Positions 27,536 through 37,023 of a DNA stretch of 64,000 bases are shown piece by piece (position 1 is the first letter of the stretch; every line of letters starts with the position of its first letter). Origin of the DNA: Jatrophihabitans endophyticus (lineage in GTDB: Bacteria; Actinomycetota; Actinomycetes; Mycobacteriales; Jatrophihabitantaceae); assembly GCF_900129455.1 (NCBI RefSeq), contig NZ_FQVU01000005.1:62001-126000 (forward strand), read 5' to 3'. The notes under the pieces are model-generated. The model was not told where the DNA came from. It did not search any database and saw only the letters and a program-made list of their open reading frames with translations. The position numbers and the translations under genes were made by a program.

Positions 27536-28696
27536 CTAGTAGGACTTCGGCAGACCCAGCGAGAACTGCGCGACGAAGTTCAGGATCATCTCCCGCGACA
27601 CGGGTGCGATCCGCGCGACCCGCGCGCCGATGAGCAGGTTCCCCAGCCCGTACTCGTGCGCGAGCCCGTTCCCGCCGTGGGTCTGGACGGCCTGGTCGAC
27701 GCACGCGATCGACGCCTCGGCCGCGGCGTACTTGGCCATGTTGGCCGCCTCGCCGGCGCCCATGTCGTCGCCGGCGTCGTAGACCGCTGCGGCCTTCTGC
27801 ATCATCAGTCTGCTCAGCTCGAGCTCGACCTTGGCCTTCGCGAGCGGGTGCGACAGGCCCTGGTGCGTGCCGATGGGCTTGCCGCCCCAGACCGTGCGCT
27901 GATTCGCGTACGCCACCGCCTTGTCGAGCGCGTACCGCCCCATCCCCACCGATCCGGCGGCGGCCATGATCCGTTCGGGGTTCAGCCCGGCGAACAGCTG
28001 CGCGAGCGCGGCGTCCCCCTCGCCGACGAGCGCGTCCGCGGGCAGCCGGACGTCGTCGAGGTAGAGCACGAACTGCTGGTCGGGCATGACGACGTCCATG
28101 TCGATGGCCGTGTACTCGAAGCCGGGGGTGTCGGTGGGGAAGGCGAAGAGCGCGGGCCTGAGCTTGCCGGTGTCGGTGTCCTCGGTCCGCGCGACGATCA
28201 GGATCGCCTGCGCGTGGTCGACACCCGAGACGTAGTACTTGCGGCCGTTGAGCACCCAGTCGCTGCCGTCGCGGCGCGCGGTCGTGGTGATCCGGTGCGA
28301 GTTCGAGCCGGCGTCGGGCTCGGTGATGCCGAACGCCATGATCGTCTCGCCGGACGCGATGCCGGGTAGCCAGCGCTGCCTCTGCTCGTCGGTGCCGAAG
28401 CGGCTGATGATCGTGCCGTTGATGGCCGGTGAGACCACCATCATCAGCAGTCCGCAGCCGGCGGCGTTGAGCTCCTCGCCGGCGATGGCGAGCTCGTACA
28501 TGCCCGCCCCGCCGCCACCGTAGGCCTCGGGCAGATTGAGGCCGAGGAAGCCGCTGCGGCCGGCCTCGGCCCAGAGCTCGGTCAGCGGTTCCCGCGCGCG
28601 GGCGCGTGGCGCGGTGTACTCGTGCCCGTAGCGGCGGCCCAGCTCGGCCACGGCCTTGCGCAGCGCCAGCTGCTCCTCGGTCTCGGTGAAGTCCAC
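27536..28696 (-). CDS. fadE12: acyl-CoA dehydrogenase (FadE12-like)
   Basis: FAD-dependent alpha,beta-dehydrogenation of an acyl-CoA. The 386-residue protein shows the FAD/substrate block MAFGITEPDAGSNSHRI, the NGRKYYVSGVDHA segment and the C-terminal QTHGGNGLAHEYGLGN signature. The GTG at 28696 (VDFTETEEQLALRKAV) is the normal start; a longer frame runs into the carboxylase gene. It begins 14 bp after the carboxylase alpha stop and matches fadE12 by position in the Rv0971c-Rv0976c-type cluster. The acyl chain specificity is unknown. Confidence 0.88.
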   Translation of the reverse strand: MDFTETEEQLALRKAVAELGRRYGHEYTAPRARAREPLTELWAEAGRSGFLGLNLPEAYGGGGAGMYELAIAGEELNAAGCGLLMMVVSPAINGTIISRFGTDEQRQRWLPGIASGETIMAFGITEPDAGSNSHRITTTARRDGSDWVLNGRKYYVSGVDHAQAILIVARTEDTDTGKLRPALFAFPTDTPGFEYTAIDMDVVMPDQQFVLYLDDVRLPADALVGEGDAALAQLFAGLNPERIMAAAGSVGMGRYALDKAVAYANQRTVWGGKPIGTHQGLSHPLAKAKVELELSRLMMQKAAAVYDAGDDMGAGEAANMAKYAAAEASIACVDQAVQTHGGNGLAHEYGLGNLLIGARVARIAPVSREMILNFVAQFSLGLPKSY

Positions 28697-28710
28697 GGCA
28701 GCGCCTCTCC

Positions 28711-30678
28711 TCAGTCCGGTTCGGTCACGACGGCGAGCACCGCGCCGACGTCGATCTGCTGGCCCACGGTGACCGGCAGCTCGGTCACCACACCGGCCGC
28801 GGGCGCGGCGATGCGGTGCTGCATCTTCATGGCCTCGAGCCACAGGATCGGGTCACCCGCGCCGACCGCGTCGCCCACCGCGACGGCGATGCGCACGACG
28901 GAACCCGGCATCGGCGCGAGCAGCGAACCGGCAGCCGCCTGCGTACTGGGATCACGGAAGCGCGGGACACGCGTGAACCGCACCGGCCCGAGCGGCGAGT
29001 CGACGTGCACGCCGTCCTCGCCCACCACGACCTGGAAGCGACGACGCACGCCGGCGACGTCCAGCACGACGAGGTCGGGATGTGCGCGAACCAGCTCGAT
29101 GTCGTCCCGACCGTCCACCCGCAATCCGTCCCTGGTGTGGCGGAACCGGACGTCGTGACCCTCGAAGGCCACCGAGCGTGGCTGGCTCACCACGTTGCGC
29201 CAGCTCGACGGCAGCTGCGGCAGCACGGTCGTGGCCGACCGGTCGCCGGCGTCCACCGCCAGCGCCGCGGCGAGAGCGGACAGCGCGACCTCGTCCTCGC
29301 CGGCCAGCGGCGCCGCCAGCGTCGCGAGGTCGTGCCGGTCGAGGAACGCGGTGTCGGTGTCGCCGGCGAGGAAGGCGTCGTGGCGCAGGACGTGGACCAG
29401 CAGATCGCGGTTGGTGACGAGGCCGTGGATGCGGGACCGCGCGAGCGCCGTCGCGAGGGCGGTCGCCGCCTGCCTGCGCTGCGGCGCCCACGAGATCACC
29501 TTGGCGAGCATGGGGTCGTAGTGCACGCTCACCGACGAACCGGCCACCACCCCGCTGTCGACCCGCAAGCCCGCCGGTGCACCGGTGAGGTCGAACTCCG
29601 CCGTCACGCCGGGGACGTCGAAGCGACTCACCGTGCCCGACTGCGGTTGCCAGCCGGCGGCGGGGTCCTCGGCGTAGAGCCGCACCTCGATGGCGTGCCC
29701 GCGGGTCGGTGGCGGTGCCGCGGGCAGACGTTCGCCGTCGGCGACGGCGAGTTGCAGGGCGACCAGGTCGAGGCCGGTCGTGCACTCCGTGACCGGATGC
29801 TCCACCTGTAACCGGGTGTTGGTCTCGAGGAAGAAGAAGCGGCCGTCGTCGTCGGCCAGGAACTCCACCGTGCCGGCACCGACGTAGTCGATCGCCGACG
29901 CGGCCGCCCGGGCCGCCGTGAACAGCGCCTCGCGCATGCCCTCGACCCGTTCGACGAGCGGGGACGGCGCCTCCTCGACGACCTTCTGGTGCCGCCGTTG
30001 GATCGAGCACTCGCGCTCGCCGACCGCCCAGACGGTGCCGTGGGTGTCGGCCATCACCTGCACCTCGATGTGGCGTCCGGTCGCGAGGTACGGCTCGCAG
30101 AACACGGTGGGGTCGCCGAACGCGCTCGCGGCCTCCGCCTGCGCCGCCTCGACCTCGGCGGCGAGCACGGCGAGCTCGGTGACCACCCGCATGCCCCGGC
30201 CGCCGCCTCCCGCGGATGCCTTGACGAGGACCGGCAGGTCGGCCGCGGTCACCGTGGCCGGGTCCAGCTCGGTCAGGACCGGCACCCCGGCCGCCGCCAC
30301 CAGCTTCTTCGCCTCGATCTTGGAGCCCATCCGCTCCACGGCCGCGGCCGGCGGCCCGATCCAGGTCAACCCCGCGTCGATCACCGCGCGCGCGAACACC
30401 GCGTTCTCGGAGAGGAAGCCGTAACCGGGGTGCACGGCGTCCGCGCCGGCGCGTCGGGCCGCGGCGATGACGAGATCCGCGCGCAGGTACGTGTCGTGCG
30501 GTGTCGAGCCGGGCAGCCGGACGGCCGCATCCGCCTCCGCCACGAAGGGGGCGTCCGCGTCGGCGTCGCTGAACACGGCCACCGTGCCGAGCCCGAGGTC
30601 CCGGCACGTCCGGAACACCCGCCGCGCGATCTCGCCGCGGTTGGCCACCAAGACCGTGGTCAGCCTCCGCCCGCTCAC
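28711..30678 (-). CDS. accA2: acyl-CoA carboxylase alpha chain (biotin carboxylase + BCCP)
   Basis: A 655-residue subunit that carboxylates biotin using ATP and bicarbonate. It contains VLVANRGEIARRVFRT at the N-terminus, the ATP-grasp loop KASAGGGGRGMRVV, FFLETNTRLQVEHPVTE, and a C-terminal BCCP domain with the biotinylated Lys in EAMKMQ. Architecture matches actinobacterial AccA-type subunits. The GTG at 30678 overlaps the beta-subunit stop (GTGA). The partner is the carboxyltransferase directly upstream. By order it corresponds to accA2 (Rv0973c, from memory). The acyl-CoA substrate is not known. Confidence 0.92.
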   Translation of the reverse strand: MSGRRLTTVLVANRGEIARRVFRTCRDLGLGTVAVFSDADADAPFVAEADAAVRLPGSTPHDTYLRADLVIAAARRAGADAVHPGYGFLSENAVFARAVIDAGLTWIGPPAAAVERMGSKIEAKKLVAAAGVPVLTELDPATVTAADLPVLVKASAGGGGRGMRVVTELAVLAAEVEAAQAEAASAFGDPTVFCEPYLATGRHIEVQVMADTHGTVWAVGERECSIQRRHQKVVEEAPSPLVERVEGMREALFTAARAAASAIDYVGAGTVEFLADDDGRFFFLETNTRLQVEHPVTECTTGLDLVALQLAVADGERLPAAPPPTRGHAIEVRLYAEDPAAGWQPQSGTVSRFDVPGVTAEFDLTGAPAGLRVDSGVVAGSSVSVHYDPMLAKVISWAPQRRQAATALATALARSRIHGLVTNRDLLVHVLRHDAFLAGDTDTAFLDRHDLATLAAPLAGEDEVALSALAAALAVDAGDRSATTVLPQLPSSWRNVVSQPRSVAFEGHDVRFRHTRDGLRVDGRDDIELVRAHPDLVVLDVAGVRRRFQVVVGEDGVHVDSPLGPVRFTRVPRFRDPSTQAAAGSLLAPMPGSVVRIAVAVGDAVGAGDPILWLEAMKMQHRIAAPAAGVVTELPVTVGQQIDVGAVLAVVTEPD

Positions 30679-32273
30679 AGCCGGAACACCCCGTATCCCG
30701 TCGCGCCCGCGATCGGGCCGGAGTGGATCGCCGACAGCGCGATGCCCAGCACGGTGCGGGTGTCGCGGGGGTCGATGATGCCGTCGTCGTAGCCCATGCC
30801 CGACAGGAACATCGCGGCCGACTCCTGCTCGATCTGCGCCTCGACGTACTCGCGCATCTGGGTGTCGGCCGCCTCGTCGTAGTCCTGCCCGCGCGCGGCG
30901 GCGGCCTGCCGGGCGACGATGGACAGCACCCCGGCCAGCTGCGCCGGACCCATGACCGCAGACCGCGCGTTCGGCCAGGTGAACAGGAAGCGCGGGCCGT
31001 ACGCGCGTCCGCACATGCCGTAGTTGCCGGCGCCGTATGAGGCCCCCATCGTGACGGTCAGGTGCGGCACCGTCGAGTTCGACACCGCGTTGATCATCTG
31101 CGCGCCGTGCTTGATGATGCCGTGACGTTCGTACTCGGCGCCGACCATGTAGCCGGTGGTGTTCTGCAGGAACAGCAGCGGCGTGTCCGCGCGATTGGCG
31201 AGCTGGATGAACTGCGCCGCCTTCTGTGCCTCCTCGCTGAACAGCACGCCACGAGCGTTGGCGAGCACACCGATCGGGTAACCGTGCAGCGACGCCCATC
31301 CGGTGACCAGCGACGTCCCGTACAGCGGCTTGAACTCGTCGAAGTCGCTGCCGTCGACGATGCGGGCGACGACCTCGCGAGGATCGAACGGGGTCTTCGG
31401 ATCGGTGGGGACGAGGCCCAGCAACTCGTCGGGGTCGTGGCGTGGTTCGGCCGGTGCGGGGCGTGGTGCAGCCCCCTGCTTGCGCCAGTTGAGCCGGCCG
31501 ACGATCTGCCGGCCGATGCGGATCGCGTCGTGCTCGTCCTCGGCGTAGTGGTCGGCGAGGCCGGAGTGCCGGGCGTGCAGGTCGGCGCCGCCGAGCGCCT
31601 CGTCGTCGGCGTCCTCGCCGGTCGCCATCTTCACCAGCGGTGGCCCGGCGAGGAACACCTTGGAACGCTCCTTGATCATGACGACGTGGTCGCTCATGCC
31701 GGGGATGTACGCCCCGCCGGCGGTCGAGTTGCCGAAGACGAGCGCGATGGTGGGGATGCCCGCTGCCGAGAGCCGCGTGAGGTCGCGGAACATCCGGCCG
31801 CCGGGGATGAAGATGTCCTTCTGCGTGGGCAGGTCGGCGCCGCCGGACTCGGTGAGGCCGATGACCGGGAGCCGGTTCTCGAGCGCGATCTCGTTGGCAC
31901 GCAGCGTCTTCTTCAGCGTGTAGGGGTTGGACGCGCCGCCGCGGACGGTGGGGTCGGAGCCGTTGATCAGGCATTCGACGCCGTTGACGACGCCGATGCC
32001 GCACACGACCGACGCGCCGACGGTGTAGTCCGACCCCCAGGCCGCGAGCGTGCCGAGTTCGAGGAAGTGCGATCCGGGGTCGAGGAGCAGCTCGATGCGC
32101 TCGCGGACGAGCAGCTTGCCGCGGTCGTGGTGGCGGTCGACGTACTTGGGGCCGCCCCCGGCGACCGCCCTGGCCTGTTCGGCGTCGAGCGCCGCGAGCT
32201 GGTCGAGCAGCGCGGCCCGATTGGCGGCGTACTCCGGCGTGGCCGGGTCGAGCGCGGTCCGCAGCACCGTCAT
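30675..32273 (-). CDS. accD2: acyl-CoA carboxylase beta chain (carboxyltransferase)
   Basis: A 532-residue carboxyltransferase that moves the carboxyl group from biotin to acyl-CoA. Crotonase-like halves are seen with ESGGADLPTQ and GNSTAGGAYIPGMSDH in the N-lobe and NTTGYMVGAEYERHGI and GASYGAGNYGMCGRAYGPRF in the C-lobe. The last two resemble the methylcrotonyl-CoA carboxylase beta type rather than propionyl-CoA carboxylases, which argues for a branched enoyl-CoA substrate. The ATG at 32273 overlaps the upstream dehydrogenase stop (ATGA). Matches accD2 (Rv0974c) by position. Confidence 0.92.
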   Translation of the reverse strand: MTVLRTALDPATPEYAANRAALLDQLAALDAEQARAVAGGGPKYVDRHHDRGKLLVRERIELLLDPGSHFLELGTLAAWGSDYTVGASVVCGIGVVNGVECLINGSDPTVRGGASNPYTLKKTLRANEIALENRLPVIGLTESGGADLPTQKDIFIPGGRMFRDLTRLSAAGIPTIALVFGNSTAGGAYIPGMSDHVVMIKERSKVFLAGPPLVKMATGEDADDEALGGADLHARHSGLADHYAEDEHDAIRIGRQIVGRLNWRKQGAAPRPAPAEPRHDPDELLGLVPTDPKTPFDPREVVARIVDGSDFDEFKPLYGTSLVTGWASLHGYPIGVLANARGVLFSEEAQKAAQFIQLANRADTPLLFLQNTTGYMVGAEYERHGIIKHGAQMINAVSNSTVPHLTVTMGASYGAGNYGMCGRAYGPRFLFTWPNARSAVMGPAQLAGVLSIVARQAAAARGQDYDEAADTQMREYVEAQIEQESAAMFLSGMGYDDGIIDPRDTRTVLGIALSAIHSGPIAGATGYGVFRL

Positions 32274-33418
32274 GCCGTGTACCCCAACGTCTTCGCGGCC
32301 AGGCCGGCCAGGATCTCCGTGGTGCCGCCGCCGATGCCGAGGATGCGCATGTCGCGGTACTGCCGTTCCACCTCGGCCTCGCGCATGTAACCCATCCCGC
32401 CATGCAGCTGGACGGCCTGGTGGGCAACCCACTCGCCGGTCTCGACCGCAGTGTTCTTGGCGAAGCACGCGTCGCGCACGAGGTCGCCGGTCGACGTCGA
32501 GCGGGCCGCGACCGAGCGCGTGTAGACCCGCGCGACCTCGATGCGACGAGCCATCTCGGCCAGCGTGTGCTGGACCTGCTGTCGGCTGATGAGCGGGCGG
32601 CCGAAGGTGTCGCGGTTGCGGCACCACTCGACGGTGAGGTCCAGGCACCGTTGTGCGCAGGCGTACGCCTGCACGGCCAGCCCGATCCGCTCCGCGACGA
32701 ACTGGTCGGCGAGCTGCGCGAAGCCGCCGTGCTCCCGGCCGACGAGGTTGGTGACGGGCACGCGGACGTCGGCATAGGACAACTCGGCGGTGTCGGAGCA
32801 GAGCCAACCCATTTTCGCGAGTCTGCGCGAAACCGTGAAGCCGGGCGTGCCCTTGTCGACGACGAGGAGCGAGATGCCGTGGGCGCCGGCATCGCCGGTG
32901 CGCACGGCGGTGACGACGAAGTCCCCGCGGACCGCCGACGTGATGTAGGTCTTCGCGCCGTCGACGACGTACTCGTCGCCGTCCCGTTTCGCGGTGGTGC
33001 GGATGTTGGCGACGTCGGACCCGCCGTCGGGTTCGGTGATCGCCAGTGAGCCGACGAGGTCGCCGGCCAGGGCCGGGCGCACGTAGCGCTCGATCAGGTG
33101 CCGGTCGCCGCTGCGGACGAGGTGGGGGAGCGAGATGCCGGTCGTGAAGAGCGCGGCGAAGGCGCCGCTCGAGCCACCGGCGTAGTGGAACTCCTCGGCC
33201 ACGACGAGCGCGTCGACGGCGTCGCCGCCGCCTCCGCCGACCGCCTCGGGATAGGCCACGCCGAGCAGGCCCAGCTCACCGGCACGTCGCGACAGCGAGC
33301 GGGGCAGCTCGCCCTCGTCCTCCCACCGCGCGAGGTTCGGCACCACGTCGGCACGGACGAAGTCGCGGACGGTCGCGCGCAGCGCCGTCTGTTCCGCCGT
33401 CGCGAACGGGTCAGTCAT
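32270..33418 (-). CDS. fadE13: acyl-CoA dehydrogenase (FadE13-like)
   Basis: A second FAD-dependent acyl-CoA dehydrogenase, 382 residues, with SLAITEPDGGSDVANIRTT, DGAKTYITSAVRGDF, and the C-terminal QLHGGMGYMREAEVERQYRD block ending RILGIGGGTTEIL. The catalytic region is complete. The ATG at 33418 overlaps the AtuA-like gene stop by 8 bases. Two dehydrogenases flanking a carboxylase suggest successive oxidation steps in a branched-chain acyl-CoA route. Corresponds to fadE13 (Rv0975c) by position. Confidence 0.9.
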   Translation of the reverse strand: MTDPFATAEQTALRATVRDFVRADVVPNLARWEDEGELPRSLSRRAGELGLLGVAYPEAVGGGGGDAVDALVVAEEFHYAGGSSGAFAALFTTGISLPHLVRSGDRHLIERYVRPALAGDLVGSLAITEPDGGSDVANIRTTAKRDGDEYVVDGAKTYITSAVRGDFVVTAVRTGDAGAHGISLLVVDKGTPGFTVSRRLAKMGWLCSDTAELSYADVRVPVTNLVGREHGGFAQLADQFVAERIGLAVQAYACAQRCLDLTVEWCRNRDTFGRPLISRQQVQHTLAEMARRIEVARVYTRSVAARSTSTGDLVRDACFAKNTAVETGEWVAHQAVQLHGGMGYMREAEVERQYRDMRILGIGGGTTEILAGLAAKTLGYTA

Positions 33419-35105
33419 CGAGCAGCTCCTCGGGGACGTCGACGAGCCGCGAGCGCAGCCACTCGCCGATCGCCTTGGCCTGGGGGTCGTGCCGCGCGTT
33501 GTAGGCGACGCCCTCGCCGAGCACGCCCTCGACGACGAAGTTCACCGCGCGCAGGTTGGGCAGCGCGTGGCGGGTGACCTCCAGCCGCGCGACCTCGGGC
33601 AACAGGCGGCGCAGCTCGGCCGCCGTCAGGTAGGACGCGAGCCAGCGGTAGGCGTCGTCCGACCTCGTCCACAGGCCGATGTTCGCCGCGCTGCCCTTGT
33701 CGCCGCTGCGCGCCCCGGCGACGAGGCCGAGCGGAACGCGCCGGGTCGGGCCGACCGCGTACCCGGTCGGCGGCGCAGCGACGAGGTCGTCGAGCTCGCG
33801 CGTCTCGTCGGGCGCGGGGATGTCGACGCGGGTGCCGTCGGGCAGGACGGCGACGTGCGGGACCGCGCTCGCCGGCACGGCGGCGGCGGTGAACACGCCG
33901 TACGGGGCGGCGTCGCCGGGCGGAGCGGTGACGTGGAAACCGGGGACGGAGGCGAGGGCGAGCTCGATCGCTCGTCCGGAGAACGCGCGTCCGACGGCCT
34001 TCGGGTCCGGACCGCGGACGACGCAGTGCAGCAGCGCGGCCGCCTCCTCCTGCACGTCGGCGTCGGGCCGGTCGGTGCGGGCGAGCCGCCATTCGGTGGC
34101 CAGTTCGGCGGTCGCGCCGGTGAGCTGCTGCCGGACCCAGGCGGCCTTGGCCTCGATGTCGAGTCCGGTGAGGACGAAGGTGACCTCGTTGCGGAAGCCG
34201 CCCAGGGTGTTTCGGCCGACCTTGAGCGTGGGGGGCGGCGCCTCGCCGCGCACGCCGCCGAGCCGTACGCGGTCCGTGCCGTCGTCCGCGAGCCGGACGG
34301 TGTCGAAGCGCGTGGTGACGTCGGGGCCGGCGTAGCGCGCCCCGGCGATCTCGTAGAGCAGCTGCGCGGTCACCGTCCCGGTCGTGACCGCGCCGCCGGT
34401 GCCGGCGGGCTTCGTGATCACCGCCGAGCCGTCGGCGGCGATCTCGGCGATCGGGAAGCCGAGTGGCCGGTCCAGGTCGGGCAGTTCGCGGAAGAACGCG
34501 TAGTTGCCACCGGTCGCCTGCGGACCGCACTCGATGACGTGGCCGGCCACGACGGCGCCGGCGAGCTCGTCGTAGGACGTTCGGCTCCACCCGTGGTGCC
34601 AGGCCGCCGGCCCGACGACGAGCGAGGCGTCGGTGACGCGTCCGGTGACCACGATGTCGGCACCGGCGCGCAGGCACTCGGCGATGCCCCACGCGCCGAG
34701 GTAGGCGTTGGCGGCCAGTGGCTCGCCGAGGTCGAGCTCGGCGGCCCGCTCACGCAGGTCGTCGCCCTCGACGTGCGCGACGGCGACGTCGAGACCCAGG
34801 CTGTCGGCCAGGATCCGGACGGCGTTGGCGAGACCGGCCGGGTTGAGGCCGCCGGCGTTGGTGACGATGCGGACGCCGCGCTCCAGCGCCGGGGCGAGCG
34901 CGGACTCCAGATGACGCAGAAACGTCTTCGCGTAGCCGAGCGTGGGGTCCTTCAGGCGGTCCCGGCCGAGGATCAGCATGGTCAGCTCGGCCAGGTAGTC
35001 GCCCGTGACGACGTCGACGCCGTCGGCGGTGACCATGTCGTACAGCGCGGTGGCGCGGTCGCCGTAGAAGCCGGACGCGTTCGCGACGTGCAGCGGCCGG
35101 CTCAC
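33411..35105 (-). CDS. AtuA-like acyclic terpene utilization family protein
   Basis: A 564-residue protein related to AtuA of the Pseudomonas citronellol/geraniol catabolic cluster. Segments such as [55 protein letters not shown] and the C-terminal [16 protein letters not shown] are the family's conserved blocks. The reaction is not established in the literature I recall. The GTG at 35105 overlaps the TIGR03084 stop (GTGA). In M. tuberculosis Rv0976c, from memory, sits at the same position next to accD2/fadE13. Linkage with a methylcrotonyl-type carboxylase supports a role in methyl-branched acyl-CoA breakdown. Confidence 0.85.
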   Translation of the reverse strand: MSRPLHVANASGFYGDRATALYDMVTADGVDVVTGDYLAELTMLILGRDRLKDPTLGYAKTFLRHLESALAPALERGVRIVTNAGGLNPAGLANAVRILADSLGLDVAVAHVEGDDLRERAAELDLGEPLAANAYLGAWGIAECLRAGADIVVTGRVTDASLVVGPAAWHHGWSRTSYDELAGAVVAGHVIECGPQATGGNYAFFRELPDLDRPLGFPIAEIAADGSAVITKPAGTGGAVTTGTVTAQLLYEIAGARYAGPDVTTRFDTVRLADDGTDRVRLGGVRGEAPPPTLKVGRNTLGGFRNEVTFVLTGLDIEAKAAWVRQQLTGATAELATEWRLARTDRPDADVQEEAAALLHCVVRGPDPKAVGRAFSGRAIELALASVPGFHVTAPPGDAAPYGVFTAAAVPASAVPHVAVLPDGTRVDIPAPDETRELDDLVAAPPTGYAVGPTRRVPLGLVAGARSGDKGSAANIGLWTRSDDAYRWLASYLTAAELRRLLPEVARLEVTRHALPNLRAVNFVVEGVLGEGVAYNARHDPQAKAIGEWLRSRLVDVPEELLDD

Positions 35106-35887
35106 GACGCCGGCTCCCGACCGGGACCGGGTGCGCCGGCGAAGGCCTGGGCGATGTCGAGCCAGGCGTCGGCGTCCGCACCGAGCGCCGTCACGCGCAG
35201 CTCGCTGCGGTGCCGTCGTTGCGTGACCAGCAGGCAGAAGTCGAGTGCGGCGCCTGCGACGTGCTGCGTGGCGTCGTGCGGTCCCCAGGCCCACATCTCG
35301 CCGGACGGCCCGGTGAGCTCGACGCGGAACGGCTCCGCCGGCGGGGTCAATCCGCGGATCGCGTAGGCGAAGTCGCGGGTGCGCACTCCGAGATGCGCGA
35401 TGTTGCGCAAACGCGTCGTCGGTGGCCGCTGCACGCCGAGCGTGTCGGCGACGTCCTGACCGTGGGCCCAGGTCTCCATGAGGCGGGCCGTCGCCAGCGA
35501 GGTCGCGCTCATCGGCGGCCCGAACCACGGCAGCTTCACGTCCGGTGGCACGGTGAGGAGTGCGTCGTGCAGCTGCGCGCGCCGCACCCGCCAGCGGCGC
35601 ACGAGCAGGGCGGGGTCCTGGTCCACCAGCTCGGCCGCGGCGTCGTCGACGTACGAGTCGGGCGCCGCCGCCGCGCGCTCGAGGATCGCGGCGAACTCGT
35701 CGGCGTCGGTCGCGGCGGTGAGGGCGACGGCGTCGGTCCAGCTCAGGTGGGCGATCTGGTGCGCGATCGTCCAGCCGACGGCGGGGGTGGGGCGCCGCCA
35801 GCCGTCGGGTGGGAGCGCGGCGACGAGGGCGTCGAGCTCGTCGCTCTCGTCCCGTAGGTCGGCCAGCACGCCGGACACGTCCGCCAC
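35102..35887 (-). CDS. TIGR03084-family metal-binding protein (MDMPI/DinB-like)
   Basis: A 261-residue protein of the TIGR03084 family, related to mycothiol-dependent maleylpyruvate isomerase and DinB folds. The N-terminal four-helix part has the putative metal ligands in [13 protein letters not shown] and [14 protein letters not shown]; the later part ([19 protein letters not shown]) is an SCP2-like C-terminal domain. The function is unknown; these genes usually sit with acyl-CoA or terpene catabolism clusters. It is the first gene of the minus-strand operon. The TetR-type palindrome lies 30-47 bp upstream of its ATG at 35887. Confidence 0.85.
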   Translation of the reverse strand: MADVSGVLADLRDESDELDALVAALPPDGWRRPTPAVGWTIAHQIAHLSWTDAVALTAATDADEFAAILERAAAAPDSYVDDAAAELVDQDPALLVRRWRVRRAQLHDALLTVPPDVKLPWFGPPMSATSLATARLMETWAHGQDVADTLGVQRPPTTRLRNIAHLGVRTRDFAYAIRGLTPPAEPFRVELTGPSGEMWAWGPHDATQHVAGAALDFCLLVTQRRHRSELRVTALGADADAWLDIAQAFAGAPGPGREPAS

Positions 35888-35916
35888 GCCCCGACCCTCT
35901 CATCGTGCGCCAGAAG

Positions 35917-35934
35917 AAGCAAGCCTGCTTGCTT
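35917..35934. promoter_or_regulatory. TetR-type operator upstream of the acyl-CoA operon
   Basis: AAGCAAGC-CT-GCTTGCTT is an 18-bp palindrome with perfect 8-bp arms. It lies 30 bp upstream of the TIGR03084 ATG, where a repressor would block the promoter of the whole minus-strand operon. The TetR gene at the operon's far end (26092-26694) is the obvious candidate binder. The arms resemble sites of lipid-catabolism TetR repressors, but the centre spacing differs from the KstR2 consensus I remember. Confidence 0.75.
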
Positions 35935-36031
35935 GTTTCGTCGGCTGTGGCCGGTCGAGGCAGACGGGATCTGCCGGCGCCTGGCGATGGAGGACGCGGG
36001 GAGTGCAGGAAGATCGCGGGACGGGTGCGCC

Positions 36032-36466
36032 TCAGCGTGACGAGGGGCGGTCCGGCGGGGTGCGCAGCAGCCGGGTGTTCGGGACGGTCTCGACACCGGT
36101 CGTCGTCGCGAGCGTCGTGTTGAGCAGCCCGATGCGCACGACCTCGGCGTCGAGGACCGCGGCGACGTCGGGGGTGTGGAGGCGGACGCGTTCGCCCCGC
36201 TGGTAGGGCCGCACGATCAACAGGCCCAGCCCCGCGAGCAGGTTCGCCGTGACGCGACGGGCGGCGACGGCACCGACGAGCAGGATCACGAGCGCGGCGA
36301 CGAGGACGACCGGGGGAGGCGAACCGAGCGCGAGCAGGACAGCGACCGTCGTCACGATCACCGCGCCGACGGTCGCGACCGCGCCGCCCCCGTGGACCGG
36401 AGTGGCGCAGGCACGACCGCGACGAGCGTCCCGCACCCGTCGGGCGTCACTCCGCAGACTCGTCAT
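36032..36466 (-). CDS. short MscS-like membrane protein
   Basis: A 144-residue protein. Two hydrophobic helices (VATVGAVIVTTVAVLLAL and PVVLVAALVILLVGAVAARRV) are followed by a pore-lining-like helix (NLLAGLGLLIVRPYQRGERV) and a beta segment VLDAEVVRIGLLNTTLATTTGVETVPNTRL. The last two segments match the third helix and beta domain of small-conductance mechanosensitive channels (MscS). It lacks the alpha/beta C-terminal domain and is far shorter than classical MscS, so it may be a minimal channel or a degenerate relative. The ATG at 36466 is followed by basic residues, consistent with a cytoplasmic N-terminus. Confidence 0.7.
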   Translation of the reverse strand: MTSLRSDARRVRDARRGRACATPVHGGGAVATVGAVIVTTVAVLLALGSPPPVVLVAALVILLVGAVAARRVTANLLAGLGLLIVRPYQRGERVRLHTPDVAAVLDAEVVRIGLLNTTLATTTGVETVPNTRLLRTPPDRPSSR

Positions 36467-36638
36467 GTGCCCCACATCCCTTGTGTAGCAAGGGTTTCCC
36501 GCGCGAGCGGCCACCGGTCGCCGACACGTGGGCGACGTCGCAGTGAGGCCCGTCACGCACTTCTGTCGTGGTGGGCAGTGGCCGGCCGCGCTCGACGACG
36601 GGCGTCGACGTCGCGTGCGCGGACGCGACGCCGCACCG

Positions 36639-36965
36639 TCAGCCCTCGAAGGGCCAGGCGTCGTCGGTGCGGGCGCGTGCCTGTTCGGCCTGCTGGGCCA
36701 ACCGGGCCGCCGTGTCGGTGACGACGCGGGCGATGTCCACCCCCGTCTGATCGGCGAGCAGGTAGACGCCGTAGGCGAGCTCGCCCAGCCGGCGCGGCCA
36801 GTCCTCGCCCGGACGGTACGGCCGCCGGCCCCGGTCGGTGTCGCTGGTGACGGTCGCGCCCAGCGAGCCGAGCATCGTCTGCAGCTCGAGCAGCAGCGTG
36901 GGGACGTTGGCGTGCAGGTCGGCGGAGTCGGCGCTCCGGGCGACCGCCTGTTGCAGGTCATCCAC
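36639..36965 (-). CDS. MazG-like family protein
   Basis: A 108-residue all-helical protein. The pattern WPRRLGELAYGVYLLADQTGVDIARVV resembles the second helix pair of MazG-like nucleotide pyrophosphohydrolases, which cleave NTPs to NMP and PPi. The N-terminal helix lacks an obvious EExxE metal motif (PTLLLELQTMLGSLGA), so catalytic activity is uncertain. The GTG at 36965 (VDDLQQAVARSAD) is the best start. It diverges from the DUF2520 gene, whose start is 58 bp away. Confidence 0.6.
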   Translation of the reverse strand: MDDLQQAVARSADSADLHANVPTLLLELQTMLGSLGATVTSDTDRGRRPYRPGEDWPRRLGELAYGVYLLADQTGVDIARVVTDTAARLAQQAEQARARTDDAWPFEG

Positions 36966-37023
36966 GGGACAAGAACTTACCGGCCGCGCGTACCGTGCTC
37001 GCCCGACACTAGGCTCGACGGAC

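Noticed and set aside
28711-32892. A single 1393-residue carboxylase fusion
   Set aside because: The frame of the alpha chain stays open upstream only because of high GC; the real alpha start (GTG 30678) overlaps the stop of a full beta-subunit gene in another frame.
35917-35934. KstR2-type operator
   Set aside because: The arms look similar, but the consensus I recall has two bases between CAAG and CTTG, while here there are four. I therefore assign it only as TetR-type.
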